Shown here one piece after another: positions 8,110-15,286 of a stretch of 16,523 nt of DNA. The position numbers and the translations under genes are program-made. Numbering within the stretch: the first letter of the stretch is position 1; every line of letters starts with the position of its first letter. The DNA is from Bacteroidota bacterium (GTDB taxonomy: Bacteria; Bacteroidota; Ignavibacteria; Ignavibacteriales; Ignavibacteriaceae): NCBI GenBank assembly GCA_030706105.1, contig JAUZPC010000020.1:1-16523 (forward strand), given 5' to 3'. The notes beneath the pieces were generated by a model. It was not told the origin of the DNA. It was given only the letters and a program-made list of their open reading frames with translations, and did no database searches.

Positions 8110-9494
8110 TATATCTCTTCTATAACCTTAACAAATTCTTCCATCTTCATCCCTCGTGATCCTTTTACCAATATTACTGAATTTGTTAAATCTTTCTTTT
8201 CTAAAAAATTTTTTAATATACTTCTGCTTGTAAAGTGTCTGCTTTTAATACTGTCAACACTTTTAAGCGCTTCATTAAGGTTTTTCATAAGCGGCCCGAT
8301 GGTATAGACTTCATCAATTTTAGCCTTCTTAACAACCTTAAGCAAATTAGAATGTAATAAACCGGCTTTTTCGCCAAGCTCAAACATATCTCCCAATATC
8401 GCTATTTTCCGGGGATACAATTTAATTTTGTCCAATATGGATAATGAGTAAGCCATTGAACTTGGATTTGCATTATAAGTATCGTCAATCAATACCTTAT
8501 TATCCATCTTCATTACATTAAGACGGCCGGCAACATTTTTTAACTTCTTAGCACCTTTGATAATATCTGTGCTTGTTAAGCCCAGATACAAAGCAATTGC
8601 TGCTGCTGCTAAAAAATTAACTGCTGACTGTTCTCCATATAATGGAAGATTAATATTGAAATCCTGTTTCTTATATTGAATATTCAAAACAGGTTTTCCC
8701 TCATAAGAATAATCAACAATATTACCTTTTACAGCAGAACAGCCGGCAAATCCGAATGTAATTACTTTTGAATATTTTGCACTTAATTTAGATAACAGTT
8801 TATCATCATTATTAATAAATACTGTGCCTTTGTTAGCCTCGGCAATATCAAATATGGCTTTCTTCTCTTTAAGTACACCTTTACGGTCTTTAAAAAATTC
8901 GAGATGAGAGTCGCCAATATTTGTTATTACTGCAACATCAGGTCTGATAATAGGAGCTGAATATTGGATTTCACCAAAATGATTAGTTCCTAATTCAGCA
9001 ATTAAAATATTATGTTTTTCAGTAGTTGACAAAACTGTTAAAGGCACGCCGATATGATTATTATTATTGGCGGCAGTCTTATTAACTTTAAATTTTGTTC
9101 CTAAGAGAACAGATAAAATTTCTTTAGTTGAAGTTTTGCCTGCACTGCCTGTTAGCCCTATTACTTTAGCATTTAATTTATTACGCCATATTTTTGCAAT
9201 ATCACCTAATGCTTTAGTTGTGTCAGTAACAGTTATAAACGGAATTTCAACATTATCAGCTAATTCAATTTTATCTTTATTTATTAAAATTGCGTTGGCT
9301 TTATTCTTAACAGCATCGTTAATAAAACTATGTCCATCAAAATTATTACCTTTAATTGCCACAAACAGACAACCTGCAGGAATATTTCTGCTATCAATAG
9401 AAACACTCTTTATATCTTTAAAAGAATCAGGATTAAAAATCTCTGCTGTAGGAATATTAAAAATATCTTCAATAGTTAGTAGAATATTTTTCAT
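8109..9494 (-). CDS. murF: UDP-N-acetylmuramoyl-tripeptide--D-Ala-D-Ala ligase MurF
   Basis: MurF adds the D-Ala-D-Ala dipeptide and completes UDP-MurNAc-pentapeptide. Two in-frame ATGs, at 9500 and 9494, are possible. I prefer 9494, giving 461 residues, because it makes an ATGA overlap with the murE stop and lies 8 bases after a GGAG (9503-9506). The ATG at 9500 is only 2 bases from that GGAG. Counted from 9500 (subtract 2 for the preferred start), the P-loop GSAGKTSTKE is at 118-127, ELGTNHFGEI at about 169-178, and the MurF signature DDTYNANPSSM at 339-349. KGSRGMKMEE marks the C-terminus. The gene lies between murE and mraY, as in Chlorobi- and Ignavibacteria-type clusters. Confidence 0.96.
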   Translation of the reverse strand: MKNILLTIEDIFNIPTAEIFNPDSFKDIKSVSIDSRNIPAGCLFVAIKGNNFDGHSFINDAVKNKANAILINKDKIELADNVEIPFITVTDTTKALGDIAKIWRNKLNAKVIGLTGSAGKTSTKEILSVLLGTKFKVNKTAANNNNHIGVPLTVLSTTEKHNILIAELGTNHFGEIQYSAPIIRPDVAVITNIGDSHLEFFKDRKGVLKEKKAIFDIAEANKGTVFINNDDKLLSKLSAKYSKVITFGFAGCSAVKGNIVDYSYEGKPVLNIQYKKQDFNINLPLYGEQSAVNFLAAAAIALYLGLTSTDIIKGAKKLKNVAGRLNVMKMDNKVLIDDTYNANPSSMAYSLSILDKIKLYPRKIAILGDMFELGEKAGLLHSNLLKVVKKAKIDEVYTIGPLMKNLNEALKSVDSIKSRHFTSRSILKNFLEKKDLTNSVILVKGSRGMKMEEFVKVIEEI

Positions 9495-10954
9495 AAGCAT
9501 TGCTCCGCAATTTCTTTATCGGAGAAATGAATTTTTACATCTTTAATTATCTGATAATCTTCATGACCTTTACCTGCAATGACAATAACAGATTTGTCTT
9601 CAGCAGATTTGATTGCTTTTACAATTGCAGCTTTTCTGTCCTCAATAATTTCAATATTCTTTTTATCAATTCCTGCTACTATGTCTTTGATTATATCGCC
9701 GGGCTCTTCAAATCTTGGATTATCTGAAGTAACGAAAGCCTTTGTACTGTTATCAGCAGCAATCTTTCCCATAACCGGACGTTTGCTTTTATCCCTGTTA
9801 CCGCCGCATCCGAATACTGTGTAAACAGGAAATTCATTTTTTACAATTTCATTTACTGCCTGCAGGCATTTCTCAAGACTATCCGGCGTATGCGAGTAAT
9901 CTACAATAACTTTTTTGCTGCCCGTGCCAATAACTTCAAATCTACCGGGAACCTGCTTTGTAGTTCTTATACCCTCAATAATAGTATCAATATTGACTCC
10001 TAAACAAGCACATGCAGTAAAAGCTGAAGCAGCATTATATGCATTAAACTCGCCAATAAGGCTTGTATGCACATTATAGATACTGCCGTTATTCTTAATC
10101 TTAAAATTAGTTCCGTCTAAGCTGAAATTTATATCCGTAATTTGGAAATCTGCATTTTCATTTTTCCCATAGGAAACTTTTTTTGCCTTAGTATCTTTTA
10201 CTATCTTGCTGCCTCTTTCATCGTCCAGATTATAAATAGCAAAAGCAGATTCACTTAAAGAATCAAAAAGTATCTTTTTTGCGTCAAGATAATTGTCAAG
10301 ATTTTTATGGAAGTCCAAATGATCCACGGTCAGGTTAGTAAAAACCGCTGCCATAAACTCTAATGCGAATACCCTATTAAGGACAAGAGAATGCGAAGAA
10401 ACTTCCATAACAGCCGAAGTACAACCCTGTGAATACATATCCAATAGAAGTTCGTTCAGGTCATTTGATTCCGGAGTAGTTAAAGACGAAGGAATTACTT
10501 TATCTGCAACCATATTTGCAATAGTGCCAAGCAGTCCCACTTTTTCGCCGGTTGTTTCCAGAATATTTTTAATATAGTAGGAAGTAGTAGTCTTACCGTT
10601 AGTTCCGGTTATACCGGTTAATTTCAATTTTTTTGAAGGCTCTTTATAAAACGAATGCGAAAGCTCTGCAAGCGCTCTTCTTGTATCTTTAACTAAAATC
10701 CTTGCGGTTAAAGTATGCATTAAAATTTCTTCAGGGACAGCGTCTGCATCTTCAATAACAACAGCAATTGCACCATTATTAACGGCATCCATAATATATT
10801 TATGACCGTCAGTATTATATCCTTTTATGGCAACAAAAATAGAATTCGCCTTAACACGACGTGAATCATAAAAAATCCCGCCGACATCTTTACGCTGAAC
10901 TTCGCCGGTTACCTGGATAGCGTGAATACTATTTAAAAGCTGTGTTAATTCCAT
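9491..10954 (-). CDS. murE: UDP-MurNAc-L-Ala-D-Glu:meso-diaminopimelate ligase MurE
   Basis: MurE adds the third amino acid of the stem peptide. It has 487 residues, normal for the family. The N-terminal UDP-binding domain includes YDSRRVKANSIFVAIKG (residues 29-45), followed by the P-loop GTNGKTTT at 117-124. TTPESNDL (159-166), EVSSHSL (184-190) and DYSHTPDSL (352-360) are further family motifs. The specificity loop reads DNPRFEEP at 411-418; DNPR is known to indicate meso-diaminopimelate rather than lysine, so a DAP-type peptidoglycan is predicted. The start abuts the ftsI stop with no gap, and the stop overlaps murF. Confidence 0.97.
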   Translation of the reverse strand: MELTQLLNSIHAIQVTGEVQRKDVGGIFYDSRRVKANSIFVAIKGYNTDGHKYIMDAVNNGAIAVVIEDADAVPEEILMHTLTARILVKDTRRALAELSHSFYKEPSKKLKLTGITGTNGKTTTSYYIKNILETTGEKVGLLGTIANMVADKVIPSSLTTPESNDLNELLLDMYSQGCTSAVMEVSSHSLVLNRVFALEFMAAVFTNLTVDHLDFHKNLDNYLDAKKILFDSLSESAFAIYNLDDERGSKIVKDTKAKKVSYGKNENADFQITDINFSLDGTNFKIKNNGSIYNVHTSLIGEFNAYNAASAFTACACLGVNIDTIIEGIRTTKQVPGRFEVIGTGSKKVIVDYSHTPDSLEKCLQAVNEIVKNEFPVYTVFGCGGNRDKSKRPVMGKIAADNSTKAFVTSDNPRFEEPGDIIKDIVAGIDKKNIEIIEDRKAAIVKAIKSAEDKSVIVIAGKGHEDYQIIKDVKIHFSDKEIAEQCL

Positions 10955-12934
10955 TTAATTTTTATTTTTACCTGTAACATTTTCTGAACAAACTATTGTG
11001 CATTCTACATTCTTTTTTAATTGCGAACCTGCTTTGATGCTCTGTGATGCAATTTTACCGGAGCCTTTAACTTTATACTTTATACCGTTTTTTGCTAAGA
11101 TATTAACTGCTTCTTTAAGCGAGAAGCCGTAAAGATCAGGCATAATTTTTTTCTTTATGCTTTCGGTAATCTGCTTAGAATTATTACCAAGGCTAACATC
11201 ATTCATCTTTTGGTTGTTGTTTGCATAAATAACTTTAACCTCACCGTCTTTACTTCCCCCCTGTTTATTGAAGGAAACAGGATCTGAAGAAACAATTCGG
11301 TCACCAACCTTCTTAAAAATAGGGGCGGCAACAAGACCTCCGTAACCGCCTGAAGTTGGAGAATTTACCAATATCAAACAAACGACTTTCGGATTATTAA
11401 CAGGGAAAAAACCAACAAATGAAGAATTATAATGTGATTTTGAATAACTTCCATTAATTAATTTTTGTGACGTTCCGGTTTTACCTCCGGCAATAATGCC
11501 ATCCAGTTTTGCAGCAGTTGCAGTACCATTAGAAACCACACCTGTTAAAAAGCTTCTCATTTTAGCCGATGTTTCGGCAGAGATAACCGTTCTTACTTTT
11601 TTAGGCGTTAATTCTTCTGTAATCATCCCGTTAGGCAGAATAACTCTTTTTAGAATCTGCGGCTGATATAAAATACCGCCGTTAACTATTGCACAATATG
11701 CGGCTGCAAGCTGAATAGGAGTTACTAAAATTTCATAACCGAATGACATAAATGCTTTTGTTACATTATGCCAGTCATTTGGATTTTTAACATTTCCTTT
11801 AACTTCACCCGGCAATTTTATTGACGTAAAATTACCAAACCCAAATGCTCTTATATATTTATAAAACGTATCATCATCTAATCTTTGTATAAGCTTTGCA
11901 ATACCGATATTACTTGACTGCTCAATAATGCCTCTTACGGTAAGATAATCTTTATTATGAGAGTCATTGATATTTACATTTTTGTACTTGTACTTGCCAT
12001 TTTCAACAAAAATTCTTTCACTTTCTTCACATAACTTTCTATCTAAAAGTGCAGCCATTGAAAAAGACTTAAAAGTTGATCCCGGCTCATACATATCAGT
12101 AACTGCTATGTTACGCCTTAAAGTGTCACTGTATTTTGAGTAGAAATTAGGATCATAATCATTTTCATTAGCAAGAGCCAAAATTTCGCCGGTATTAGGA
12201 TCCATAATTATACCGGTTGCTGAAATACCTCCATAAGTACTCAACCCGTTTTTTAATTCTTCTTCAAGAATTTTCTGATAATTATTATCAATGGTTAAAA
12301 CAAGATTAGCGCCCTGAACTGATTTTACCGTCTGGTCTTCAGCAACGGTAATCATTTCACCAAGTGCGTTGCGTTCAACTAATCTTTTTCCATCAATACC
12401 CTTTAACTCATCATTATATGCTCTCTCAATACCATTTGTGCCTAAGAAGTCCGCATTTACATAACCGATAACATGAGAAGCCAGACTGCTATAAGGATAA
12501 GATCTTGTAGGATCTTCAGAAATTAAAAGTCCTTTTATTTTGGCGTTTTTAATCATTTCGGCCTTAGCGGAAAGAACTTTCTTCTCTACGCAAATAGTTT
12601 TTCCTTTTTCTGAAAAGAGAGAAAGATAAACCTGTTTTGGTTTACCAAAGACTTGAGAAAAAACCTGTGCAGTCTTATCTTTTTCATTTTGCGGAAGCAT
12701 TCTTAAGTCAATAGAAATGGAAACCGTATTGATATTTAGGGCAAGAGCAACATTGTTCCTGTCTAAAATAGTTCCGCGTTCTGCCTTAATAATTTCAACT
12801 TTAGTCTGCTGGCGATCGGCTTTAAACTTTAATTCTTCTGCCTGTAAAATCTGGACATTAAACAGCCTTACTACCAATAAAGTAATAAAGATAAATACTA
12901 ATGCTAATACTATATAAAGGCGTCTATTACTCAT
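10955..12934 (-). CDS. ftsI: Septal transpeptidase FtsI/PBP3 with one C-terminal PASTA domain
   Basis: This is a class B penicillin-binding protein that cross-links septal peptidoglycan as the partner of FtsW. It has 659 residues. One membrane anchor lies at about residues 5-25. An N-terminal pedestal follows, with the class B motif RGTILDRN at 53-60. The transpeptidase domain carries the three catalytic motifs: STFK (nucleophile Ser286, Lys289), SSN (340-342) and KTG (485-487). A single PASTA domain covers about 597-652, from MPDLYG to the final beta strand. PASTA-bearing FtsI/SpoVD-like proteins are usual in Firmicutes, Actinobacteria and the Bacteroidota/Chlorobi group but not in E. coli. 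The start overlaps the ftsL stop by 8 bases, and no strong Shine-Dalgarno sequence is seen. Confidence 0.96.
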   Translation of the reverse strand: MSNRRLYIVLALVFIFITLLVVRLFNVQILQAEELKFKADRQQTKVEIIKAERGTILDRNNVALALNINTVSISIDLRMLPQNEKDKTAQVFSQVFGKPKQVYLSLFSEKGKTICVEKKVLSAKAEMIKNAKIKGLLISEDPTRSYPYSSLASHVIGYVNADFLGTNGIERAYNDELKGIDGKRLVERNALGEMITVAEDQTVKSVQGANLVLTIDNNYQKILEEELKNGLSTYGGISATGIIMDPNTGEILALANENDYDPNFYSKYSDTLRRNIAVTDMYEPGSTFKSFSMAALLDRKLCEESERIFVENGKYKYKNVNINDSHNKDYLTVRGIIEQSSNIGIAKLIQRLDDDTFYKYIRAFGFGNFTSIKLPGEVKGNVKNPNDWHNVTKAFMSFGYEILVTPIQLAAAYCAIVNGGILYQPQILKRVILPNGMITEELTPKKVRTVISAETSAKMRSFLTGVVSNGTATAAKLDGIIAGGKTGTSQKLINGSYSKSHYNSSFVGFFPVNNPKVVCLILVNSPTSGGYGGLVAAPIFKKVGDRIVSSDPVSFNKQGGSKDGEVKVIYANNNQKMNDVSLGNNSKQITESIKKKIMPDLYGFSLKEAVNILAKNGIKYKVKGSGKIASQSIKAGSQLKKNVECTIVCSENVTGKNKN

Positions 12935-13274
12935 ATCTATTATTTAATTGAGTTTCAATTTCCTTTAATTTATCAGATTTTGCCTTATCAATAACAATCA
13001 CCTGTCTTACACCAGCTTTCACCATTTTCAAATTTTCTATGGCAAAAGGAGCAATCCGCTCTTCAGAGGAGTATTTATCATACTCAGCCATTAAAGCTTT
13101 ATAAAGATTCCCTTTGTTTACTACTTCCTTTTCACAAACTACCTTATCTCTAAGCATTTTATCATACTGAAGTTTTATGCCCTGATAAAAAAGCACAATA
13201 ACAGTAAACGAAATAATAAAATATAAACTTACTGCTAATACAGGCATCAAACTTTTTTTCTTAGTCTTACTCAT
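12927..13274 (-). CDS. ftsL: FtsL-like divisome protein
   Basis: This 115-residue bitopic membrane protein is predicted to be FtsL, which with FtsQ and a FtsB-like partner activates FtsW-FtsI. A basic N-terminus (MSKTKKK) precedes one hydrophobic segment at about 9-30. A charged helical stretch compatible with a coiled coil follows, and then a tail of the form RIAPFAIENLKMVKAG. This tail matches the FtsL/DivIC pattern of an ERIE..A...L.M.-like helix followed by a short strand. FtsL is poorly conserved, so the assignment rests mainly on size, topology, the tail and the invariant slot between rsmH and ftsI. It overlaps rsmH as ATGA and ftsI by 8 bases. Confidence 0.82.
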   Translation of the reverse strand: MSKTKKKSLMPVLAVSLYFIISFTVIVLFYQGIKLQYDKMLRDKVVCEKEVVNKGNLYKALMAEYDKYSSEERIAPFAIENLKMVKAGVRQVIVIDKAKSDKLKEIETQLNNRYE

Positions 13275-14200
13275 ATTTTCTCAGCGACTCTCAACTTTGC
13301 GCTTCTTGCTCTAAAATTCAACTTTATCTCATTATCAGAAGGAATAAGGGGTTTTTTTGTTAATATTTTTAACCGCTTAACCTTACCACATTGGCAAACC
13401 GGAAAATCCTTAGGACAAATACATCCTAAGGTTTCATATTTCATAATATCTTTAACTATTCTGTCTTCAAGCGAGTGATATGACAAAACAACTAACCTGC
13501 CGCCCGGGGCAAGTAGGTCAACTGCATTGTTTAAAAACTTTTTAAGTACATCAAGCTCGCCGTTAACGTAGATTCTTATCGCCTGAAAAACTCTTGACAG
13601 TGTTTTAGTCTGAAAATTATAGGGAGTGATTGATTTAATAATTTCAGCCAATTCAGAAGTAGTTTCAATAGACTTTAATTTTCTTTTCTCTGTAATCAGC
13701 CTGGCAATTCTTCTGGAATTTTTCTCTTCCCCGTATTGATAAATAATGTTGGCAATACTTTCTTCATCAAAAGAATTAACAACATCATAAGCGCTAACGC
13801 TTAGGGACTTATCCATTCTAAGGTCTAATTTTGCCTCGGCATCTCTATAAGTAAAACCGGAAGCGGCGTTATCAAGCTGAAAAGAAGAAACGCCCAAATC
13901 CGCAAAGATTCCGGAAAATCCGGAGACAGATTCAATTTTAGCAATTGAATCGATTTTATCAAAATTGAAATTATATAACTTGATTCTGTTATCGGCACTA
14001 AACTTAGTTTTACAATAGTCAAAAGCATCCTTATCAACATCAGTAGAGATAAGAACACCATTATCGCCTAACCTTTTTAATATTTCCGAAGAGTGACCGC
14101 CAAAACCAAGAGTTCCTTCAAAATACTTTCCATCCTTATCTGTGATCAAGAAATCTAAAGATTCTTTTAACATTACCGGTATGTGAAAGTTATCCATCAT
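13271..14200 (-). CDS. rsmH: 16S rRNA (cytosine-1402 N4) methyltransferase RsmH/MraW
   Basis: RsmH uses S-adenosylmethionine to N4-methylate C1402 in the decoding centre of 16S rRNA, and its gene is the usual second gene of dcw clusters. It has 309 residues, family length. HIPVMLKESLDFL is at residues 6-18, the SAM-binding GTLGFGGH at 29-36, DLGVSSFQLD at 101-110 and YHSLEDR at 241-247. A four-cysteine cluster, C260/C262 and C269/C271, follows; such CxC...CxC clusters occur in many RsmH proteins and may bind metal. A second in-frame ATG at 14197 is possible, but the first lies directly after the mraZ stop. The stop overlaps ftsL as ATGA. Confidence 0.97.
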   Translation of the reverse strand: MMDNFHIPVMLKESLDFLITDKDGKYFEGTLGFGGHSSEILKRLGDNGVLISTDVDKDAFDYCKTKFSADNRIKLYNFNFDKIDSIAKIESVSGFSGIFADLGVSSFQLDNAASGFTYRDAEAKLDLRMDKSLSVSAYDVVNSFDEESIANIIYQYGEEKNSRRIARLITEKRKLKSIETTSELAEIIKSITPYNFQTKTLSRVFQAIRIYVNGELDVLKKFLNNAVDLLAPGGRLVVLSYHSLEDRIVKDIMKYETLGCICPKDFPVCQCGKVKRLKILTKKPLIPSDNEIKLNFRARSAKLRVAEKI

Positions 14201-14638
14201 TTATGCCATAACTTTTGCTGCTAAATCTTCAAAAGTCATGGTTGCTTCTTTGGTGTACTCCTCATATACAGCAGGATTCCAGATTTCGATTTTATTCAAC
14301 ACACCGATAATTAATACTTCTTTATTAATTTTGGCATGCTCCAAAAGTGTATGAGGGACTAATAATCTAGATTGAGAATCCAAGACGTCATCGTAGGCAT
14401 CCTGACTCATCATTCTAAGGAAACGTGAATCATCTTTAAGGAACGGATTTAGTTGTGTTAACTTGGATTCTATATCTTTAGCCCAAATATCAGAGGGATA
14501 AATCTCTATACATGCATCTCTCCCTTTGGTCATGATAAACGACTCATGAGCCTCTTCTGAGACATGCTTACGTAGTTTTGCCGGTAAAGCAACTCTGCCT
14601 TTTGCATCTATAGAATATTTAAATTGACCTCGAAACAA
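14201..14638 (-). CDS. mraZ: Transcriptional regulator MraZ, first gene of the dcw operon (TTG start)
   Basis: MraZ is a DNA-binding AbrB-fold protein that regulates the dcw operon it heads, repressing it in E. coli and activating it in some mollicutes. The 145 residues begin MFRGQF, the family start, followed by the first SpoVT-AbrB motif DAKGRVALPAKLR at 11-23. The second motif, DSQSRLLVP at 87-95, has Ser where the usual DxxGR pattern has Gly, a small oddity. The start codon is TTG at 14638. No upstream in-frame ATG fits, and the N-terminus matches the family exactly, so TTG is probably real. An AAGGA lies 9 bases upstream. Three MraZ-type boxes lie at the promoter, consistent with autoregulation. 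rsmH begins directly after the stop. Confidence 0.96.
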   Translation of the reverse strand: MFRGQFKYSIDAKGRVALPAKLRKHVSEEAHESFIMTKGRDACIEIYPSDIWAKDIESKLTQLNPFLKDDSRFLRMMSQDAYDDVLDSQSRLLVPHTLLEHAKINKEVLIIGVLNKIEIWNPAVYEEYTKEATMTFEDLAAKVMA

Positions 14639-14647
14639 CTTTTTTTG

Positions 14648-14652
14648 TCCTT
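14648..14652 (-). promoter_or_regulatory. Ribosome-binding site of mraZ
   Basis: AAGGA on the minus strand, 9 bases before the TTG codon, supports that non-ATG start. The spacing is slightly long but acceptable. It lies inside an otherwise A-rich leader. Confidence 0.55.
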
Positions 14653-14665
14653 ATAATTTATTTTT

Positions 14666-14690
14666 CACCACTTTTCCCCACTACACCCCA
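14666..14690 (-). promoter_or_regulatory. MraZ operator: three boxes at 10-bp period
   Basis: On the minus strand three pentamers occur in the same orientation: TGGGG (14690-14686), TGGGG (14680-14676) and TGGTG (14670-14666). They start exactly 10 bp apart, so they lie on one DNA face. The E. coli MraZ site is known as direct TGGGN repeats separated by 5 nt, and the mollicute sites contain AAAGTG-type boxes. The third box here also reads AAAAGTGGTG. The first box begins at the last base of the -10 element and the others cover the predicted start point and early leader. This placement suggests repression of the operon by MraZ. Binding itself is inference. Confidence 0.78.
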
Positions 14691-14719
14691 AAATAACAGA
14701 AAAAATTAGCAAAAGTCAA
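14690..14719 (-). promoter_or_regulatory. Predicted sigma70-type promoter of the dcw operon
   Basis: On the minus strand a -35 element TTGACT (14719-14714) is followed by 18 bases and the -10 element TATTTT (14695-14690). Transcription would start near 14683, inside the MraZ boxes. A shifted -10, TTATTT, would give 17-base spacing. The element is more like the classic TTGACA/TATAAT type than the TTTG/TAnnTTTG promoter of Bacteroidia. It is the only good match seen just upstream of mraZ. Confidence 0.6.
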
Positions 14720-15240
14720 GAATTATTTAATATATTTTTCCATATTTTTTGTAAAAAGAGACCCGAGTGGCAATTGGCTCACTTTAATAACATTTCACTA
14801 ACTATGCTTATTATAAACAGTTAAGAATTATAGTTAAAGTAGTCGCAGATTCCGAAGAATAAAAGTGGGGAGACTCTGGACATAAATGTGAACGGAATTA
14901 CGGTTTTTATGTGGTGGGACAGACTTTTTCAGTTATTTCAGAATGGCAAGGCGCATATCTCTTGCCAAGGCTTGCCCTTCCCTTACCTCCGCGGTAAAGA
15001 GACCGTGTGAGGAATAGAAATAAGCAATGGTATATTCCCGGAAATATTTGAATAATTGCATAAACGTAGTTTATCTAAGCCCTGATCTCCTATTATCCCC
15101 CTTGAGAGGTGGAAAAGGTGAATATTCACACGGTCATCTAAACGGTAGAGTTAAAAATGACAAATACCTGGAGATACGGCTGTGGTAAGTTGTAATCGGC
15201 AAGAAACTTTTTGAACGGAGTTTCGCATTAGAATAAAAGA
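14720..15240. other. About 520 bp without a recognisable gene, rich in inverted repeats
   Basis: No protein family is recognised on either strand; only short frames of about 25-50 codons exist. The segment 14880-15140 looks less AT-rich than its neighbours and contains several potential stem-loops. These are TGGCAAG/CTTGCCA (14944-14967), TTACC/GGTAA (14983-14997), ATAAAC/GTTTAT with a 3-base loop (15060-15074), and CCCCCT/AGGTGG with one mismatch (15097-15112). There are also a perfect palindrome GTGAATATTCAC (15118-15129) and a 10-bp long-range helix (15001-15010 with 15126-15135). The part from 14720 to about 14860 is AT-rich leader with nothing I can name. The density of helices suggests a structured RNA or a decayed repeat element. 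I cannot match it to tmRNA, RNase P RNA or a riboswitch by eye. Confidence 0.5.
15001..15135. repeat. Long-range inverted repeat GACCGTGTGA / TCACACGGTC
   Basis: The 10-base arms at 15001-15010 and 15126-15135 are perfectly complementary and enclose 115 bases that themselves hold at least two smaller hairpins. This nested arrangement is what a closing helix of a folded RNA domain looks like. It could equally be the edges of a small palindromic repeat unit. Strand cannot be decided. Confidence 0.6.
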
Positions 15241-15270
15241 CAAAGAGACGCTCTGAAAAACGCCTCTTTG
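15229..15270 (-). terminator. Rho-independent terminator after the lipoprotein gene
   Basis: On the minus strand the stem CAAAGAGGCG (15270-15261) pairs with CGTCTCTTTG (15250-15241) with one mismatch, around a 10-base loop. It is followed by TCTTTTATTC (15240-15231), a T-rich tail. It lies 17 bases after the stop of the lipoprotein gene. The opposite strand lacks a T-run, so termination is predicted only for the leftward transcript, insulating the dcw promoter from read-through. Confidence 0.87.
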
Positions 15271-15286
15271 TTACAGATATTATATA

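Noticed and set aside
9067..9546. A 159-codon plus-strand open frame opposite murF and murE.
   Set aside because: It is antisense to two clearly conserved ligases and its sequence has no family likeness, so it is a shadow frame.
14774..14816. Possible plus-strand promoter (TTGGCT ... TATGCT) that could drive an RNA toward the right.
   Set aside because: The spacing between the boxes is 23 bases, too long for a sigma70 promoter, and the alternatives are only AT-rich sequence.
14870..14930. Possible tmRNA or RNase P RNA ends in the GTGGGGAGACTCTGG region.
   Set aside because: No tRNA-like acceptor with TTCGA loop and no conserved RNase P core (GAGGAAAGTC or ACAGAA) could be found on either strand.
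14888..15010. Short plus-strand frame of about 40 codons beginning GTG at 14888.
   Set aside because: No ribosome-binding site, no family likeness, and it overlaps the inverted repeats, so coding is not supported.
14979..15129. Minus-strand frame of 49 codons starting GTG at about 15129.
   Set aside because: It starts within the palindrome, has no Shine-Dalgarno sequence and resembles no known protein. It reads through the hairpins and is probably chance.
15005..15240. Possible remnant of a group II intron: GTGTG at 15005 resembles the GUGYG 5' end, and 15166-15226 (with GGTAAGTTGT and TTGAACGGAGTTTC) recalls domain I of bacterial group II introns.
   Set aside because: No domain V, no reverse transcriptase and no 3' end are visible. 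The 10-bp helix includes bases before the supposed 5' splice site. The likeness is from memory only. An Infernal search with the group II models would settle it.
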